Source of the DNA: Gordonia araii NBRC 100433
GTDB taxonomy: Bacteria; Actinomycetota; Actinomycetes; Mycobacteriales; Mycobacteriaceae
NCBI RefSeq assembly: GCF_000241265.1
Contig: NZ_BAEE01000013.1
Span: 1-64,000 of the forward strand
Reading direction: 5' to 3'
DNA length: 64,000 nucleotides
The notes beneath the pieces were generated by a model, which was given only the letters and a program-made list of their open reading frames with translations, ran no database searches and was not told the origin of the DNA. How positions within the stretch are numbered: position 1 is the first letter of the stretch; every line of letters begins with the position of its first letter. A program made the translations under genes and the position numbers. Below are positions 40,407-49,157 of this stretch, piece by piece.

Positions 40407-41792
40407 TCAGTGCGTCGGCGGGTGCACCGTCACGGTGTGGAGCAGAGTCGCCGATGAGGTCGGCTCGACGACGGAGGCGACCCCCCACCATTCGCAGGTG
40501 AATCTTTCGGCGGTGATGTCGACGACGAGGAACCCGTGGCGATCGAGGTCGCACCACGCCATCTCGGGGACGAGACCGACGAGCTTCTCTTCGTATGGCC
40601 GAGACTTTGTGGTGCCCGACCAGCCCATCTTGTCGTCGAAGTTGGGTGAGGTGACCGAGCTGGTCACGCATTCGGCGAGGTTGCCGTATTCGCTGAACGC
40701 GGCGAAATGTACGTCGCCGCAGAGGGCCACCGTCCGGCGGGGTCCCTTGCCGAGGGCGTCGACGATGGTCGACTGCTCACCGGCGTAGGAGTCCCACCGG
40801 TCCCGAAACGGGGAGCCGTCGGAGGCGGACAACTTGAGCGTGGTCAAGACGAGATCGGTGTCAGAGTGACCCCGGGCCGCCTGGAGGCTCAGCAGCTTTG
40901 ACGGCATGCCGAGCACAAACCAGTCGTCCCCGGCGTCGGCGGCGGCGAGGAGCTCGGCTCGCTGCGTTGGTCCCAGCGCCGACTTTCCGGGCCCGTCGGG
41001 GGCGTCCGGGTCGGTGCGGTTCAGTCGTGTCTCGCAGAGGAACAACGTGGCGACGTCCCCCAGGCGCACCTGCCGCCACAGCGGCTCGCCCGCCGTGGGA
41101 CGCCGGGTGGTCGGCTGCCATCGCTCCCATGCCGCCAGCGCGCCGTGCAGGCGGTTTGCCCAGGGGCCGTCTTCGGGGAGGTGTTCCTCGGCTCCGCCCG
41201 ACCAAGCGTTGTCGGCGATCTCGTGGTCGTCGAGGGTGAAGAGCAGGCCGTGGGCCTCGCTGAGTGCGCGGAGTGCCGGGTCGCGGCGGTACTGGGCGTA
41301 CCGGGTCGAATAATCGTCGAAGGTCACACAATCGTGCCGCGGTTCGAACTCGCGCCCGATGTCGATGCCCGGAGTCTGGCGCCCACGGGGGATTTGGCCG
41401 GCCTCGTAGATGAAATCGCCGAGGTGGAGGACGAAATCGAGGTCGGAGCGCTCGGCGATCGCCGCGTAGGCGTTGAAATAGCCGGAGTTGAACTTCGCGC
41501 ATGACGCCACGGCGAATCGGATTCCACCGTTGCTCGGCAGCGTGCGGAACCGGCCCCAAGGGCTGGGCCCACCGGCCTCGGTGTGGAACCGATAGCGGTG
41601 CGGCATACCCGGGTCGAGCGCGCCCAGGGCAACGTGGACGAACCCGTCGGCATCCGCGTGCGTGCTGCCGCGCCGGGAACCGCCCGACGACTCGACCACC
41701 CAGTCGATCGGTTCGTCGGGGCCGACCCGCGTCCACAAGACCACCGACGACGTTGAGAGGTCACCCGCGGCAACACCGAACTCGAAGGACAT
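40407..41792 (-). CDS. PhoD-like phosphodiesterase/alkaline phosphatase
   Basis: The 461-residue protein has a Fn3-like N-terminal domain (GVAAGDLSTSSVVLWTRVGP) and the PhoD metallophosphatase core: VASCAKFNSGYFNAY, FVLHLGDFIYEAGQ, FTLDDHEIADNAWSG and VALCGDVHFAAFSEYG. PhoD enzymes use Fe/Ca to cut phosphodiesters such as teichoic acids or phospholipid head groups. Unlike secreted PhoD it has no twin-arginine or other signal peptide at its ATG, so it may act inside the cell or on another substrate. It is the last gene of a four-gene operon, immediately after the WD40-like gene (stop and start are adjacent). Confidence 0.88.
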   Translation of the reverse strand: MSFEFGVAAGDLSTSSVVLWTRVGPDEPIDWVVESSGGSRRGSTHADADGFVHVALGALDPGMPHRYRFHTEAGGPSPWGRFRTLPSNGGIRFAVASCAKFNSGYFNAYAAIAERSDLDFVLHLGDFIYEAGQIPRGRQTPGIDIGREFEPRHDCVTFDDYSTRYAQYRRDPALRALSEAHGLLFTLDDHEIADNAWSGGAEEHLPEDGPWANRLHGALAAWERWQPTTRRPTAGEPLWRQVRLGDVATLFLCETRLNRTDPDAPDGPGKSALGPTQRAELLAAADAGDDWFVLGMPSKLLSLQAARGHSDTDLVLTTLKLSASDGSPFRDRWDSYAGEQSTIVDALGKGPRRTVALCGDVHFAAFSEYGNLAECVTSSVTSPNFDDKMGWSGTTKSRPYEEKLVGLVPEMAWCDLDRHGFLVVDITAERFTCEWWGVASVVEPTSSATLLHTVTVHPPTH

Positions 41793-44700
41793 CTATCGGT
41801 CCCGGGGCGTGGCGGCGGGCTGGACGTGACCGTCGGCGAACTGGAACAGCGTGCCCCCGGCCGTCGTGCTGACGGCGATGTAGTTGTCGGCCACCGCGAG
41901 ATCCGTGGGGAAGCCCTCGAGGCTGATCGTGTGCAGGAGTACACGGCTACTGACGTCGCCCACCATGACTTTGCGGTCGCGGCCGACGCTGACCACGGCC
42001 AACTGGCCGTACAACTCAAAGGCGTTGACGGCGACCACGTTCAGGCCGTGGCGGTGCATGGACCGGATTGGGCCGTCCACGCCGTGCGCGATCGGCAACG
42101 TGTAGACGTGTCCGCTGGCCAGGCCGATGACGGCCAAGTGGAGTTCGGCGACGACGTCGATTGCGGTGACCTCGGAGTCGAAGGTCCGCGACTCCATCAC
42201 ATGCGAGCCGTCCGGCGCGACCAGGGAGAGTGACCCGTCCTGACCGCCGACCAGCACGCGTCCGTAACCGTCGGTGGCCACGGCGGTCACCCGTCCGTAC
42301 CGGCAGACCATCCGCGACTCGCGGGCCACCCCGGCGATGGCATCCCATCGGGTGATGCCGCCGTCGTTACCGGCGGACCAGAACGAGCCGTCGGTCGAAC
42401 TCGGCGCCAGGGCCGTCACGCCTTCGTGGGCGATGCCCAGCAGGCGGGCGGGCTGCTCGGGTACGTCGGTGGTGGCCAACCGCAGACTGCCGTCGGCGGC
42501 GCCGACGACCAGGCGCATCCCCGACGCGGTCGGCAGCCAGAGGAACGCGGAGATCGCACCCTGATGCCGGGAGGCGACGCCGCCGCGACGGGCATTGGCG
42601 CCGTGCCACACTCGGACGTCGCCGTCGTCACCGCCGGTGACCACCTCGACCTCCTCGTCGCTCGCGCGCACGGCGATGGCGCGGATGGCGCCCCGGTGGT
42701 GATTGACCTGGAGGTAGGCCAGCGCCTCGTCGATGACTTCCACGTGGCGCCAGATCCGCACGGCGCCTTCCGATCCGCCGGTCAGGCTGACGACCTCTCC
42801 GGTGCCGGGGACATCGATCACCGCCTGCGCCCACACCGGTCCGGCGTGTCCGACGAAGACCTTGATCCGGCGCGGTTGGTCGGGGTCGTAGCGGATCCAG
42901 ACCCCGTCGTTTCGGGCGATGAACCGCGATAGCCCGTCGCGGTGGAGCCGCAACACGACTTCGTTCACCCCGGAGTCGGGGACGCCGGGCAGCTCGAGTC
43001 GGTCCACGTCCAGTGGGCTGCCCGGGGACCAGCGCACCTCGAACAGTTCCCCCATGGCGCAGCCGACGACGATCCGCACGTCGTCACCCATGACGATCGC
43101 ATTCATGCACGACGGGGTGAGGAGCGCGGCCATCCCGGCGTCGGCGGACCATTGCGCCAGGGTGGTCACCGCGAGTTCGTCGTGCGTGTGAAGGTCGACG
43201 ACGGCCAACCGGCTGTCCACCGCGACGACGATGGCCACGTCGCGGTCATCGAGGTGTGCGGTACGAACACCGCGGATCTCGGCCCCCCAAGAGACCAGGG
43301 GGCCGAGATCTTCACCGGTCAACAGATCGTGCACCCACACCGTGCCCGACACTCCGCCGGACAGGACAACGGGCGGGCCGTCGGCGGGCAGGGCGATCGT
43401 CGCGGTGGTGAACGGGCTCGACAACGGCTCGTCGTGGCACCAAAGGCGGACAGCGGTCGCGTCCGGACCGGGTGTCACCCGATACGCGGCGAGTGTCGCA
43501 TCCGAGGCCGCGACCACGATGATGTCGGCGCCGTCGTGCTCGATTGCGGCAAGACCGCGGATCTCGGCCGAACCGGTCTCGTCGCCCAAGTCCAGGAGCT
43601 CGCCGTGCGTTCGGGTCACCCGGTGGATCTGTCCGTTGCCGGTGCCGGCATAGGCCCGGAACGGCGACACCCCCGGGATGACGGCCAGCGACAGGACCCC
43701 GGCGGTCCCTTCGGCGAGGACGCGGTGCACGTTGGCGGGGCTGGAGTTGGACCACACCGGTCGCCAGGATCGTTCGGGGAGGACTTCGGCGATCTTGTCG
43801 GCTGCGCTCGTCAACGACACGCGTCGCAGGGCGAACTCCATCTGGGCTTCGCGGTCGCCACCGCTCGAACGGAGGCGGTGTGCGTGGAGCAGGACCGCTT
43901 TGGCGCCCGGGTGGACGGCGAGTTCGGGATCGCGCTCGAGGTAGTCGGCCAGCAACTCGACGTCGGAGGCCAGCATGACGGCCCCGTCCTCGAGGAGCGC
44001 GGTGAGGCAGTTGCCGCGGGCCGCGACCAGGGGCAGCGCGGTCCGGATGAATTCGTCGCCGGTGTCGTCGCGGATCAACGACCGCACCGAGCGTCTCGAC
44101 ATCCAGGTGTAGAGATCGGCGTACTCACTGCTCGACCCGGGGACGAAGCCGCTGAAGAGGAGTCGGGTGAACGGGTTGACCGCGGCGACGGTGGGGTTGT
44201 CGGCGGTGGAGTCGATGTTGAACAGATCGGTGCATTCGCTGAGGACCAGGTTGATGTCGGCGAGGGTGTAGGCCCGGTTGGAGATCGCCGAGGCGAGGTT
44301 CGCCCATTCGTCGCCGAGGTGCATCGGTTGGGGGGCGAGCAGGTACAGCACGCGGCCGAGATCGAGAAGTCGGGTCCCCCCTCGTGACTGGATCGAGCGG
44401 AAATGGTCGCGGAAGGCGTCCGACGCCCGGACCGCACCCTCGGTCTGCCGTATTGACGCAGTCGGGTTGCCGATAATCGACGCCCAACCGTGGCTGTCGG
44501 CGACGGACGTGAGGGGGCCGAAGCGCTCGACGAACCGCTGCGCCGTGGCCGTGTCGCCGGCGAGGTGTGCGGCCAGGAACGTTGTGGCCAGGTGGGCCGC
44601 CCCGGCTGGTCCGATGTCGTGGGGCGGAATCCCGGCGGTGCGGTCGGGTTCCACGATGACCCCGGCGGGTCCGTCGTCGGCCGGGCGGGACGATCGGTCG

Positions 44701-44891
44701 ACGATCGCTCCGCCGGGGAACGTCCACCGTCCCTCCCCCGCGTCGGTCAGCGGCCCCAAGTCCAGGCTCTCGGCCAACCAGTGCACGAAGGTGCGCCCCC
44801 CGCCGCCGATCCCAAGCGGTAGCCGGACGGGCTTGGATTCCAGATGTTCCTGAATCGATTCGACGTTGCTGGTCAGCGCGTCGGCGGTCAT
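41793..44891 (-). CDS. Large WD40-like beta-propeller protein
   Basis: The 1032-residue product has an N-terminal helical half (to about 420) with no recognised domain and a C-terminal part made of WD40-like blades, for example EVVSLTGGSEGAVRIWRHVE, EVEVVTGGDDGDVRVWHGA and MRLVVGAADGSLRLA, at least ten repeats and enough for one or two propellers. Such proteins scaffold complexes; bacterial versions are frequent in signalling and conflict loci. ATG 44891 overlaps the stop of the TPR membrane gene (ATGA); the frame is open further upstream, but that part is antisense noise. No enzyme motif is visible. Confidence 0.82.
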   Translation of the reverse strand: MTADALTSNVESIQEHLESKPVRLPLGIGGGGRTFVHWLAESLDLGPLTDAGEGRWTFPGGAIVDRSSRPADDGPAGVIVEPDRTAGIPPHDIGPAGAAHLATTFLAAHLAGDTATAQRFVERFGPLTSVADSHGWASIIGNPTASIRQTEGAVRASDAFRDHFRSIQSRGGTRLLDLGRVLYLLAPQPMHLGDEWANLASAISNRAYTLADINLVLSECTDLFNIDSTADNPTVAAVNPFTRLLFSGFVPGSSSEYADLYTWMSRRSVRSLIRDDTGDEFIRTALPLVAARGNCLTALLEDGAVMLASDVELLADYLERDPELAVHPGAKAVLLHAHRLRSSGGDREAQMEFALRRVSLTSAADKIAEVLPERSWRPVWSNSSPANVHRVLAEGTAGVLSLAVIPGVSPFRAYAGTGNGQIHRVTRTHGELLDLGDETGSAEIRGLAAIEHDGADIIVVAASDATLAAYRVTPGPDATAVRLWCHDEPLSSPFTTATIALPADGPPVVLSGGVSGTVWVHDLLTGEDLGPLVSWGAEIRGVRTAHLDDRDVAIVVAVDSRLAVVDLHTHDELAVTTLAQWSADAGMAALLTPSCMNAIVMGDDVRIVVGCAMGELFEVRWSPGSPLDVDRLELPGVPDSGVNEVVLRLHRDGLSRFIARNDGVWIRYDPDQPRRIKVFVGHAGPVWAQAVIDVPGTGEVVSLTGGSEGAVRIWRHVEVIDEALAYLQVNHHRGAIRAIAVRASDEEVEVVTGGDDGDVRVWHGANARRGGVASRHQGAISAFLWLPTASGMRLVVGAADGSLRLATTDVPEQPARLLGIAHEGVTALAPSSTDGSFWSAGNDGGITRWDAIAGVARESRMVCRYGRVTAVATDGYGRVLVGGQDGSLSLVAPDGSHVMESRTFDSEVTAIDVVAELHLAVIGLASGHVYTLPIAHGVDGPIRSMHRHGLNVVAVNAFELYGQLAVVSVGRDRKVMVGDVSSRVLLHTISLEGFPTDLAVADNYIAVSTTAGGTLFQFADGHVQPAATPRDR

Positions 44892-46333
44892 TGAGCCACC
44901 TCGGGGGAGGCGGCGAGCGCGGAGTCGACGATCGTCGCCACCAACTCGCCGCGGGGACCGGTGATCCGGTCGGTGTGGTCGAGGCGGTACCCCAGGAGGG
45001 CCAGCTGGATCGTTTCCCACGGCGACCAGTCGGATTCGCCCTGGTGGGCGAGCAACCGGTCCGGCGCGTCGTCGTTGAGGGCGATCCGGGTCAGTTCGAT
45101 GATCCTCGGTGAGCGGGGATCCAAACTCTCCGCCCGCAGCAGGGATTCCATGGCGACGTCGGTCCAGCCGCGGCGTGCGCACGCGAGGGCGCGGCCCCAA
45201 TGCGCCGTCGACGAATTGGGTCGCAGGCGGGCGGCCGTCTCAAAGATGCGCAGCGCATCGATGTCACGCGATCGCGCCAGACAGACGGTGCCCAGGCTGT
45301 TGAGGGCGCCGCTGTACTCGGGGCGGCTCGCCCGGTCCAGCAGGTCGGTGAGCTCGTCGTCGGCGGCGGTGGCCGCGCGGCAGACGAGCCACGCCGCCGA
45401 ATTCGGCTGTTCGGCCAACCAGTCGTGCAGGCTCGTACCGGAATTGAAGGTCTCCAGCGAATGCGCGGTGCTGCGGATCGTCGGCAGCGTCGACAAGCTG
45501 ACCTCCAGGCCCGCGGAGTCGGCGGACCAGCGCGGCGGCAGCGACACCTCGGTGAAAAGGGTGTGCGGAAGACCGGCGGCGAAGCCGAGGACCTTGGCGA
45601 GTCCGTCGAAGTTGCGCGACTTACTCGAACGAGGCAAGACGATCTGGAAGTCCTGCAGGGCTTCGATCGGGTTGCCACGCTGCAGTTGGGTTTCGGCGAC
45701 GAGGAACGGCGCCGCCTCCAGCGGGGCGTCGAGGCCGAGCAGTTCGCGGGCGCCGGTGGCCTCGGACGGCAGCGATTCTTTCGCCGCGAGGGCGAGTTCG
45801 AGCTCCCGGCCGAACACCCATTGCGGGTAGGCCTCGCGGATTTCGGCGATCTCGCGGTCGGCGGTCTCGTCCTCGTCGGACTTGAGGGCCCGGTCGACGA
45901 CGGCGAGTTGGCCCAACACCGTGCCGTGCGCAAGATTCCGTTCTTGGGACTCCATCCACCGGACGTCGAATTCGCCGAGGGCGAAGACCAGTGCGGTGCT
46001 GATGAACAGGATGGTCAGCAGGACATCGGTCTGGGTGTTTTCCCAAGCGACGAGACCCATCACGAAGACGACGCAGGTCGCGACGAAGAAGGACCCGTTC
46101 ACGATGCGCGCGAACTTCGCGACTGCATCGGGCCGGACGCTCACCGCGGCGATGTCTTCGGCGAGGTCGCGGGGGCCGAGATTCTGTCCTTGGTTGAGGG
46201 CCTGCCGGATTTTCCACGACCGGTCGGAGAGATCTTTGGACAGCACATCGAAATGCGCGTGGCGCCGCGCGCTCAGGAAGCCCACGGAGAAAGTCAGCAC
46301 TGTCAGCATGTAGCTGGCGACGTCGAGATACAT
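44888..46333 (-). CDS. Membrane protein with TPR-like cytoplasmic domain
   Basis: The 481-residue protein has a short N-terminal hydrophobic segment (LDVASYMLTVLTFSVGFLSA), then two membrane helices near residues 80-120 (FFVATCVVFVMGLVAW and VLLTILFISTALVFALGEF), and a long cytoplasmic domain with TPR-like helices, clearest at SRDIDALRIFETAARLRPNS and WTDVAMESLLRAESLDPRSP. The function is unknown. It is two bases from the thioredoxin-fold gene upstream and overlaps the WD40-like gene downstream, so it may tether the propeller protein to the membrane (inference). Confidence 0.75.
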   Translation of the reverse strand: MYLDVASYMLTVLTFSVGFLSARRHAHFDVLSKDLSDRSWKIRQALNQGQNLGPRDLAEDIAAVSVRPDAVAKFARIVNGSFFVATCVVFVMGLVAWENTQTDVLLTILFISTALVFALGEFDVRWMESQERNLAHGTVLGQLAVVDRALKSDEDETADREIAEIREAYPQWVFGRELELALAAKESLPSEATGARELLGLDAPLEAAPFLVAETQLQRGNPIEALQDFQIVLPRSSKSRNFDGLAKVLGFAAGLPHTLFTEVSLPPRWSADSAGLEVSLSTLPTIRSTAHSLETFNSGTSLHDWLAEQPNSAAWLVCRAATAADDELTDLLDRASRPEYSGALNSLGTVCLARSRDIDALRIFETAARLRPNSSTAHWGRALACARRGWTDVAMESLLRAESLDPRSPRIIELTRIALNDDAPDRLLAHQGESDWSPWETIQLALLGYRLDHTDRITGPRGELVATIVDSALAASPEVAQ

Positions 46334-46335
46334 GG

Positions 46336-46956
46336 CTATCCGACGTCGAGGATCCAGCGCTGGTCGGGAAGCGCCAGGACGTAGTCCGGCTCATTGCCCG
46401 ATCGCCACTTGACGCTGCAGCCCAATGACGACGACTGCGGGGTGTTGAGGGCATCGCCGACGCGCACCGCGGTGATGGCACGAGCAAGGCTGTCGCCCGT
46501 CACCGGCGTTCCGTCGGCGACGCTGGGGCGGCTCGCGTCGAACTGGCCGTGGTAGGCCAGGCGCCCCGCGGTGTCGTACACGAATATCTCCGGGGTGCAG
46601 GCAGCCTGGAACACCTTGGTCACCTCTTGCGATTCGTCGAGGCAGTACGGGAACTCGAAGACCACGTCGCGGGTCGCCTGCTCCCGCATCATCGCGAGGC
46701 TGTCGGACGGATAGCTGATGACGTCATTGGGCGAGATTGCGACCACGAAGATCCCCTCGCGCCGGTAGGCGTTCAACTGTTCGGCGAGGACGGTCTCGAT
46801 GTGGCGCACATAGGGCGAGTGGTTGCAGATGAAGGCGACGATCGCGATTTGCCCGTCACCGACGTCGGAGGCAGCACATTCGTTTCCGTCCAGGTCGGTC
46901 AACCGGAACCAGGGCAGACGGGTGCCCAACGGCAGGGGATTGGAGGGTACGGGCAC
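46336..46956 (-). CDS. Thioredoxin-fold (AhpC/TSA-like) protein
   Basis: The 206-residue protein follows the cytosolic thioredoxin-family group that normally reads CNHCPYV: FICNHSPYVRHIETVLAEQL shows the first Cys kept and the second replaced by Ser. Other family marks are present: ISPNDVISYPSDSLAMM, ACTPEIFVYDTAGRLAYHGQ and a late GCSVKWRSG. With one Cys at the main motif it would behave as a one-Cys peroxiredoxin-like or non-redox binding protein. The GTG start at 46956 has only a weak ribosome site. It is the first gene of the operon with TPR, WD40-like and PhoD-like proteins. Confidence 0.85.
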   Translation of the reverse strand: MPVPSNPLPLGTRLPWFRLTDLDGNECAASDVGDGQIAIVAFICNHSPYVRHIETVLAEQLNAYRREGIFVVAISPNDVISYPSDSLAMMREQATRDVVFEFPYCLDESQEVTKVFQAACTPEIFVYDTAGRLAYHGQFDASRPSVADGTPVTGDSLARAITAVRVGDALNTPQSSSLGCSVKWRSGNEPDYVLALPDQRWILDVG

Positions 46957-47042
46957 GGGGTGAGTCTAGCGGTCGAAGTCGGTGTTGTGTTTCGTGAATC
47001 AGTAGGAGGCCCAGGGTGTCTGCGGGTGTGGGGCGGTGGCGA

Positions 47043-47048
47043 TAGAAT
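47043..47048 (+). promoter_or_regulatory. Candidate -10 box for the cyclitol-type operon
   Basis: TAGAAT lies 49 bases before the GTG at 47098 and fits the TANNNT pattern. No good -35 hexamer is visible at standard spacing. It would drive the six-gene plus operon to 53048. Confidence 0.35.
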
Positions 47049-47097
47049 CGTGCCGAAGAGTTGCGGAGTCGTCCGTGGCCGTGGTTGGAGGAGTGCC

Positions 47098-47994
47098 GTG
47101 ACGACTCGCGTCTTGGTCACCATCCCGGCGCCGGTGCCAGCGCTGGACGGTTCGGTCGAGGCCGTGTACGGCCCGATCGGATCGGCGCCCGATGCAGAGG
47201 CGTTGCTCGTCGGGCCGACCGACCGGGTCGACGGCGCGGTCCTCGACTCCATGCCCAGCCTGAGTGTCGTGGCCGTCGCCGGTGCGGGAACCGACGCGGT
47301 GGACCAGGACGCGATTTCGGCGCGGGGCATCACGCTGGTGAGCGCCCCGGAGGCCACCGTCGTCCCGACTGCCGAACTCACCGTTTGCCTGATCCTCATG
47401 GTGTCGCGGGGGGTGCCTGCGGCCGTCGCCGAACTGGACGACCAGACGTGGCCCGGGTGGGCGTTCGACCACGTCGTCGGTCGCGGCGTCGCCGGGCTGA
47501 CGCTGGGGTTGGTCGGCTACGGGCGGATAGCCCGACGCGTCGCAGACATGGCCGCCGCGCTGGGAATGACCGTCCTCCACCACCGGCGCACCCCGTCGGA
47601 GGAGCCGGGGTTTCGAGCGGCGCTGCCCGATCTCCTCGCGGCCTCCGATGTCGTGTCGATCCACGTGCCGCGCACCCCGGAGACGGTGAACCTGATCGGC
47701 ACTCGGGAGATCGCGCTGATGCCGCGCGGATCGGTCTTGGTGAACACGAGTCGAGGAGGGATCGTCGACGAGGATGCGCTGCTGCGCGCGTTGGCGAGCG
47801 GGCACCTTTCCGGTGCCGGCGTCGACGTCTTCGTCGCTGAGCCGGGTATCCCCAGCCGGTTGCTCGGGGTGCCGAATCTCGTCGTGACTCCCCACATCGG
47901 TTCGGCGACCGCGCAGGCCCGTGCGGGCATGGCCGAGGAGGCTGCCGCCCACCTGTTGGCGGCCCTGGATGAGCGGCGGGGAAGGTTCCGATGA
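47098..47994 (+). CDS. D-2-hydroxyacid dehydrogenase family oxidoreductase
   Basis: The 298-residue product has the NAD-binding motif GLVGYGRIARRVADM and the catalytic landmarks of the family: Arg in LVNTSRGGIVDEDALL, Glu in VFVAEPGIPS and His in TPHIGSATAQARAG. It would oxidise or reduce a 2-hydroxy/2-oxo acid or a related alcohol. GTG 47098 follows GGAGGAG. It is the first gene of an operon with a sugar-phosphate cyclase and an aminotransferase, so it may act on a cyclitol or a precursor rather than on a standard metabolite. Its stop overlaps the cyclase ATG. Confidence 0.88.
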   Translation: MTTRVLVTIPAPVPALDGSVEAVYGPIGSAPDAEALLVGPTDRVDGAVLDSMPSLSVVAVAGAGTDAVDQDAISARGITLVSAPEATVVPTAELTVCLILMVSRGVPAAVAELDDQTWPGWAFDHVVGRGVAGLTLGLVGYGRIARRVADMAAALGMTVLHHRRTPSEEPGFRAALPDLLAASDVVSIHVPRTPETVNLIGTREIALMPRGSVLVNTSRGGIVDEDALLRALASGHLSGAGVDVFVAEPGIPSRLLGVPNLVVTPHIGSATAQARAGMAEEAAAHLLAALDERRGRFR

Positions 47995-49157
47995 CGGGAA
48001 GTGGACTCGCGAAGGATTCCGCGCCCATCACCGTTCTCCGCGCGACCCGGGAGACGTCGACGGAGATCCGGCGCGCCGCGGTGGTGTCCGACGCCACCGG
48101 GGTGGTGGCTGCAGTTCGGGGGCGGCCGGCGCTGATCGTCGTCAGCCCGACGGTGAATCGCCTCTATGCGGCGGCAATCGGCGAGATTCGATCTGCCCTT
48201 GGGCTCGCGGCCGCCGATGTGATGGTGGTGCCGACGGGCGAACATGCCAAATCGCTGGCGAATGTCGAACGGATCGTGAATGTCGCCGGCGAGCGAGGAC
48301 TTGCCCGCGATGGGGTCATCGTGGGAATCGGCGGCGGCATTCTCCTTGACATGGTGGGTCTGGCGGCCGGGCTTTTTCGGCGGGGCGTTTCACACATCAA
48401 GATCGGGACGACCTTGATCGCCCAGGTCGACGCCGCGGTCGGCCTCAAATGTGGAGTCAACTCCGGCGGTGCGAAGAACATTGCCGGCGCGTTCAATCCA
48501 CCCGAGGCGACGCTCACCGACGGGGCATTTCTTGCGACCCTTCCGCCGCGCGAAATCCGTTGCGGCATAGCGGAGATCCTCAAACTCGCGGTAGCCGGCG
48601 ACGGTGGGCTGTTCGAGCTGTTGGAGCAGCACGGCGCGCTGCTACTCGAACCCGGAGCCCGCGATACCCCGGAGGTGCGCGCGATTGTGGACCGGGCGAT
48701 TCGTGGGATGGTCGATGAACTCGCCTCGAACCCTTTTGAGTCCGACCTGCGTCGATGTGTCGACTTCGGACATACGGTCAGTGGAATCTTCGAGGTCGAG
48801 ACGGGTCACCGGCTGGCGCACGGGGAAGCCGTAGCGCTCGACGTGATGCTGTTCTCGGCGGTGTCGGTGCTCCGAGGGTCGCTCGATCGCGCGGCGTACG
48901 AGATGATCGTGGAACTCGCCCAACGGCTTGGACTCCAAACGTGGCACCCAATCATGGCTGATCTGTCAGTGATCGAACGGGGTTTGGACGATTCGGCCCG
49001 GCACCGCGGACGCAAACTCAACCTGCCGCTGCCGTCGCGCATCGGCGGCACCTACTTCGTGGCCGAACGTGCCGAGATCTCGTCGGAGGCGCTCCGCGAT
49101 GCCGTCGACCTGGTTGCCGCCACGCGACGCGTGCCTTCGGGTCACCGGGGTGGTTGA
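47991..49157 (+). CDS. AroB-fold sugar-phosphate cyclase (EEVS-like)
   Basis: The 388-residue protein belongs to the dehydroquinate-synthase superfamily: GIGGGILLDMVGLAAGLFRR (NAD site), IGTTLIAQVDAAVGLKCGVN, GIAEILKLAVAGDG, VDFGHTVSGIFEVETGHRL and AHGEAVALDVMLFS. The RRG after the glycine motif, GVNSGGAKNIAGAFNPP and LRRCVDFGHT resemble 2-epi-5-epi-valiolone synthases that cyclise sedoheptulose 7-phosphate, more than housekeeping AroB. The linked aminotransferase, kinase and isomerase support that branch. The exact product (valiolone isomer or other) cannot be decided by eye. The start overlaps the dehydrogenase stop (ATGA). Confidence 0.82.
   Translation: MTGSGLAKDSAPITVLRATRETSTEIRRAAVVSDATGVVAAVRGRPALIVVSPTVNRLYAAAIGEIRSALGLAAADVMVVPTGEHAKSLANVERIVNVAGERGLARDGVIVGIGGGILLDMVGLAAGLFRRGVSHIKIGTTLIAQVDAAVGLKCGVNSGGAKNIAGAFNPPEATLTDGAFLATLPPREIRCGIAEILKLAVAGDGGLFELLEQHGALLLEPGARDTPEVRAIVDRAIRGMVDELASNPFESDLRRCVDFGHTVSGIFEVETGHRLAHGEAVALDVMLFSAVSVLRGSLDRAAYEMIVELAQRLGLQTWHPIMADLSVIERGLDDSARHRGRKLNLPLPSRIGGTYFVAERAEISSEALRDAVDLVAATRRVPSGHRGG

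Noticed and set aside
44892..45200. N-terminal extension of the WD40-like protein
   Set aside because: It overlaps the TPR membrane gene in another frame and has shadow composition; ATG 44891 overlaps that gene's stop as expected for coupled genes.
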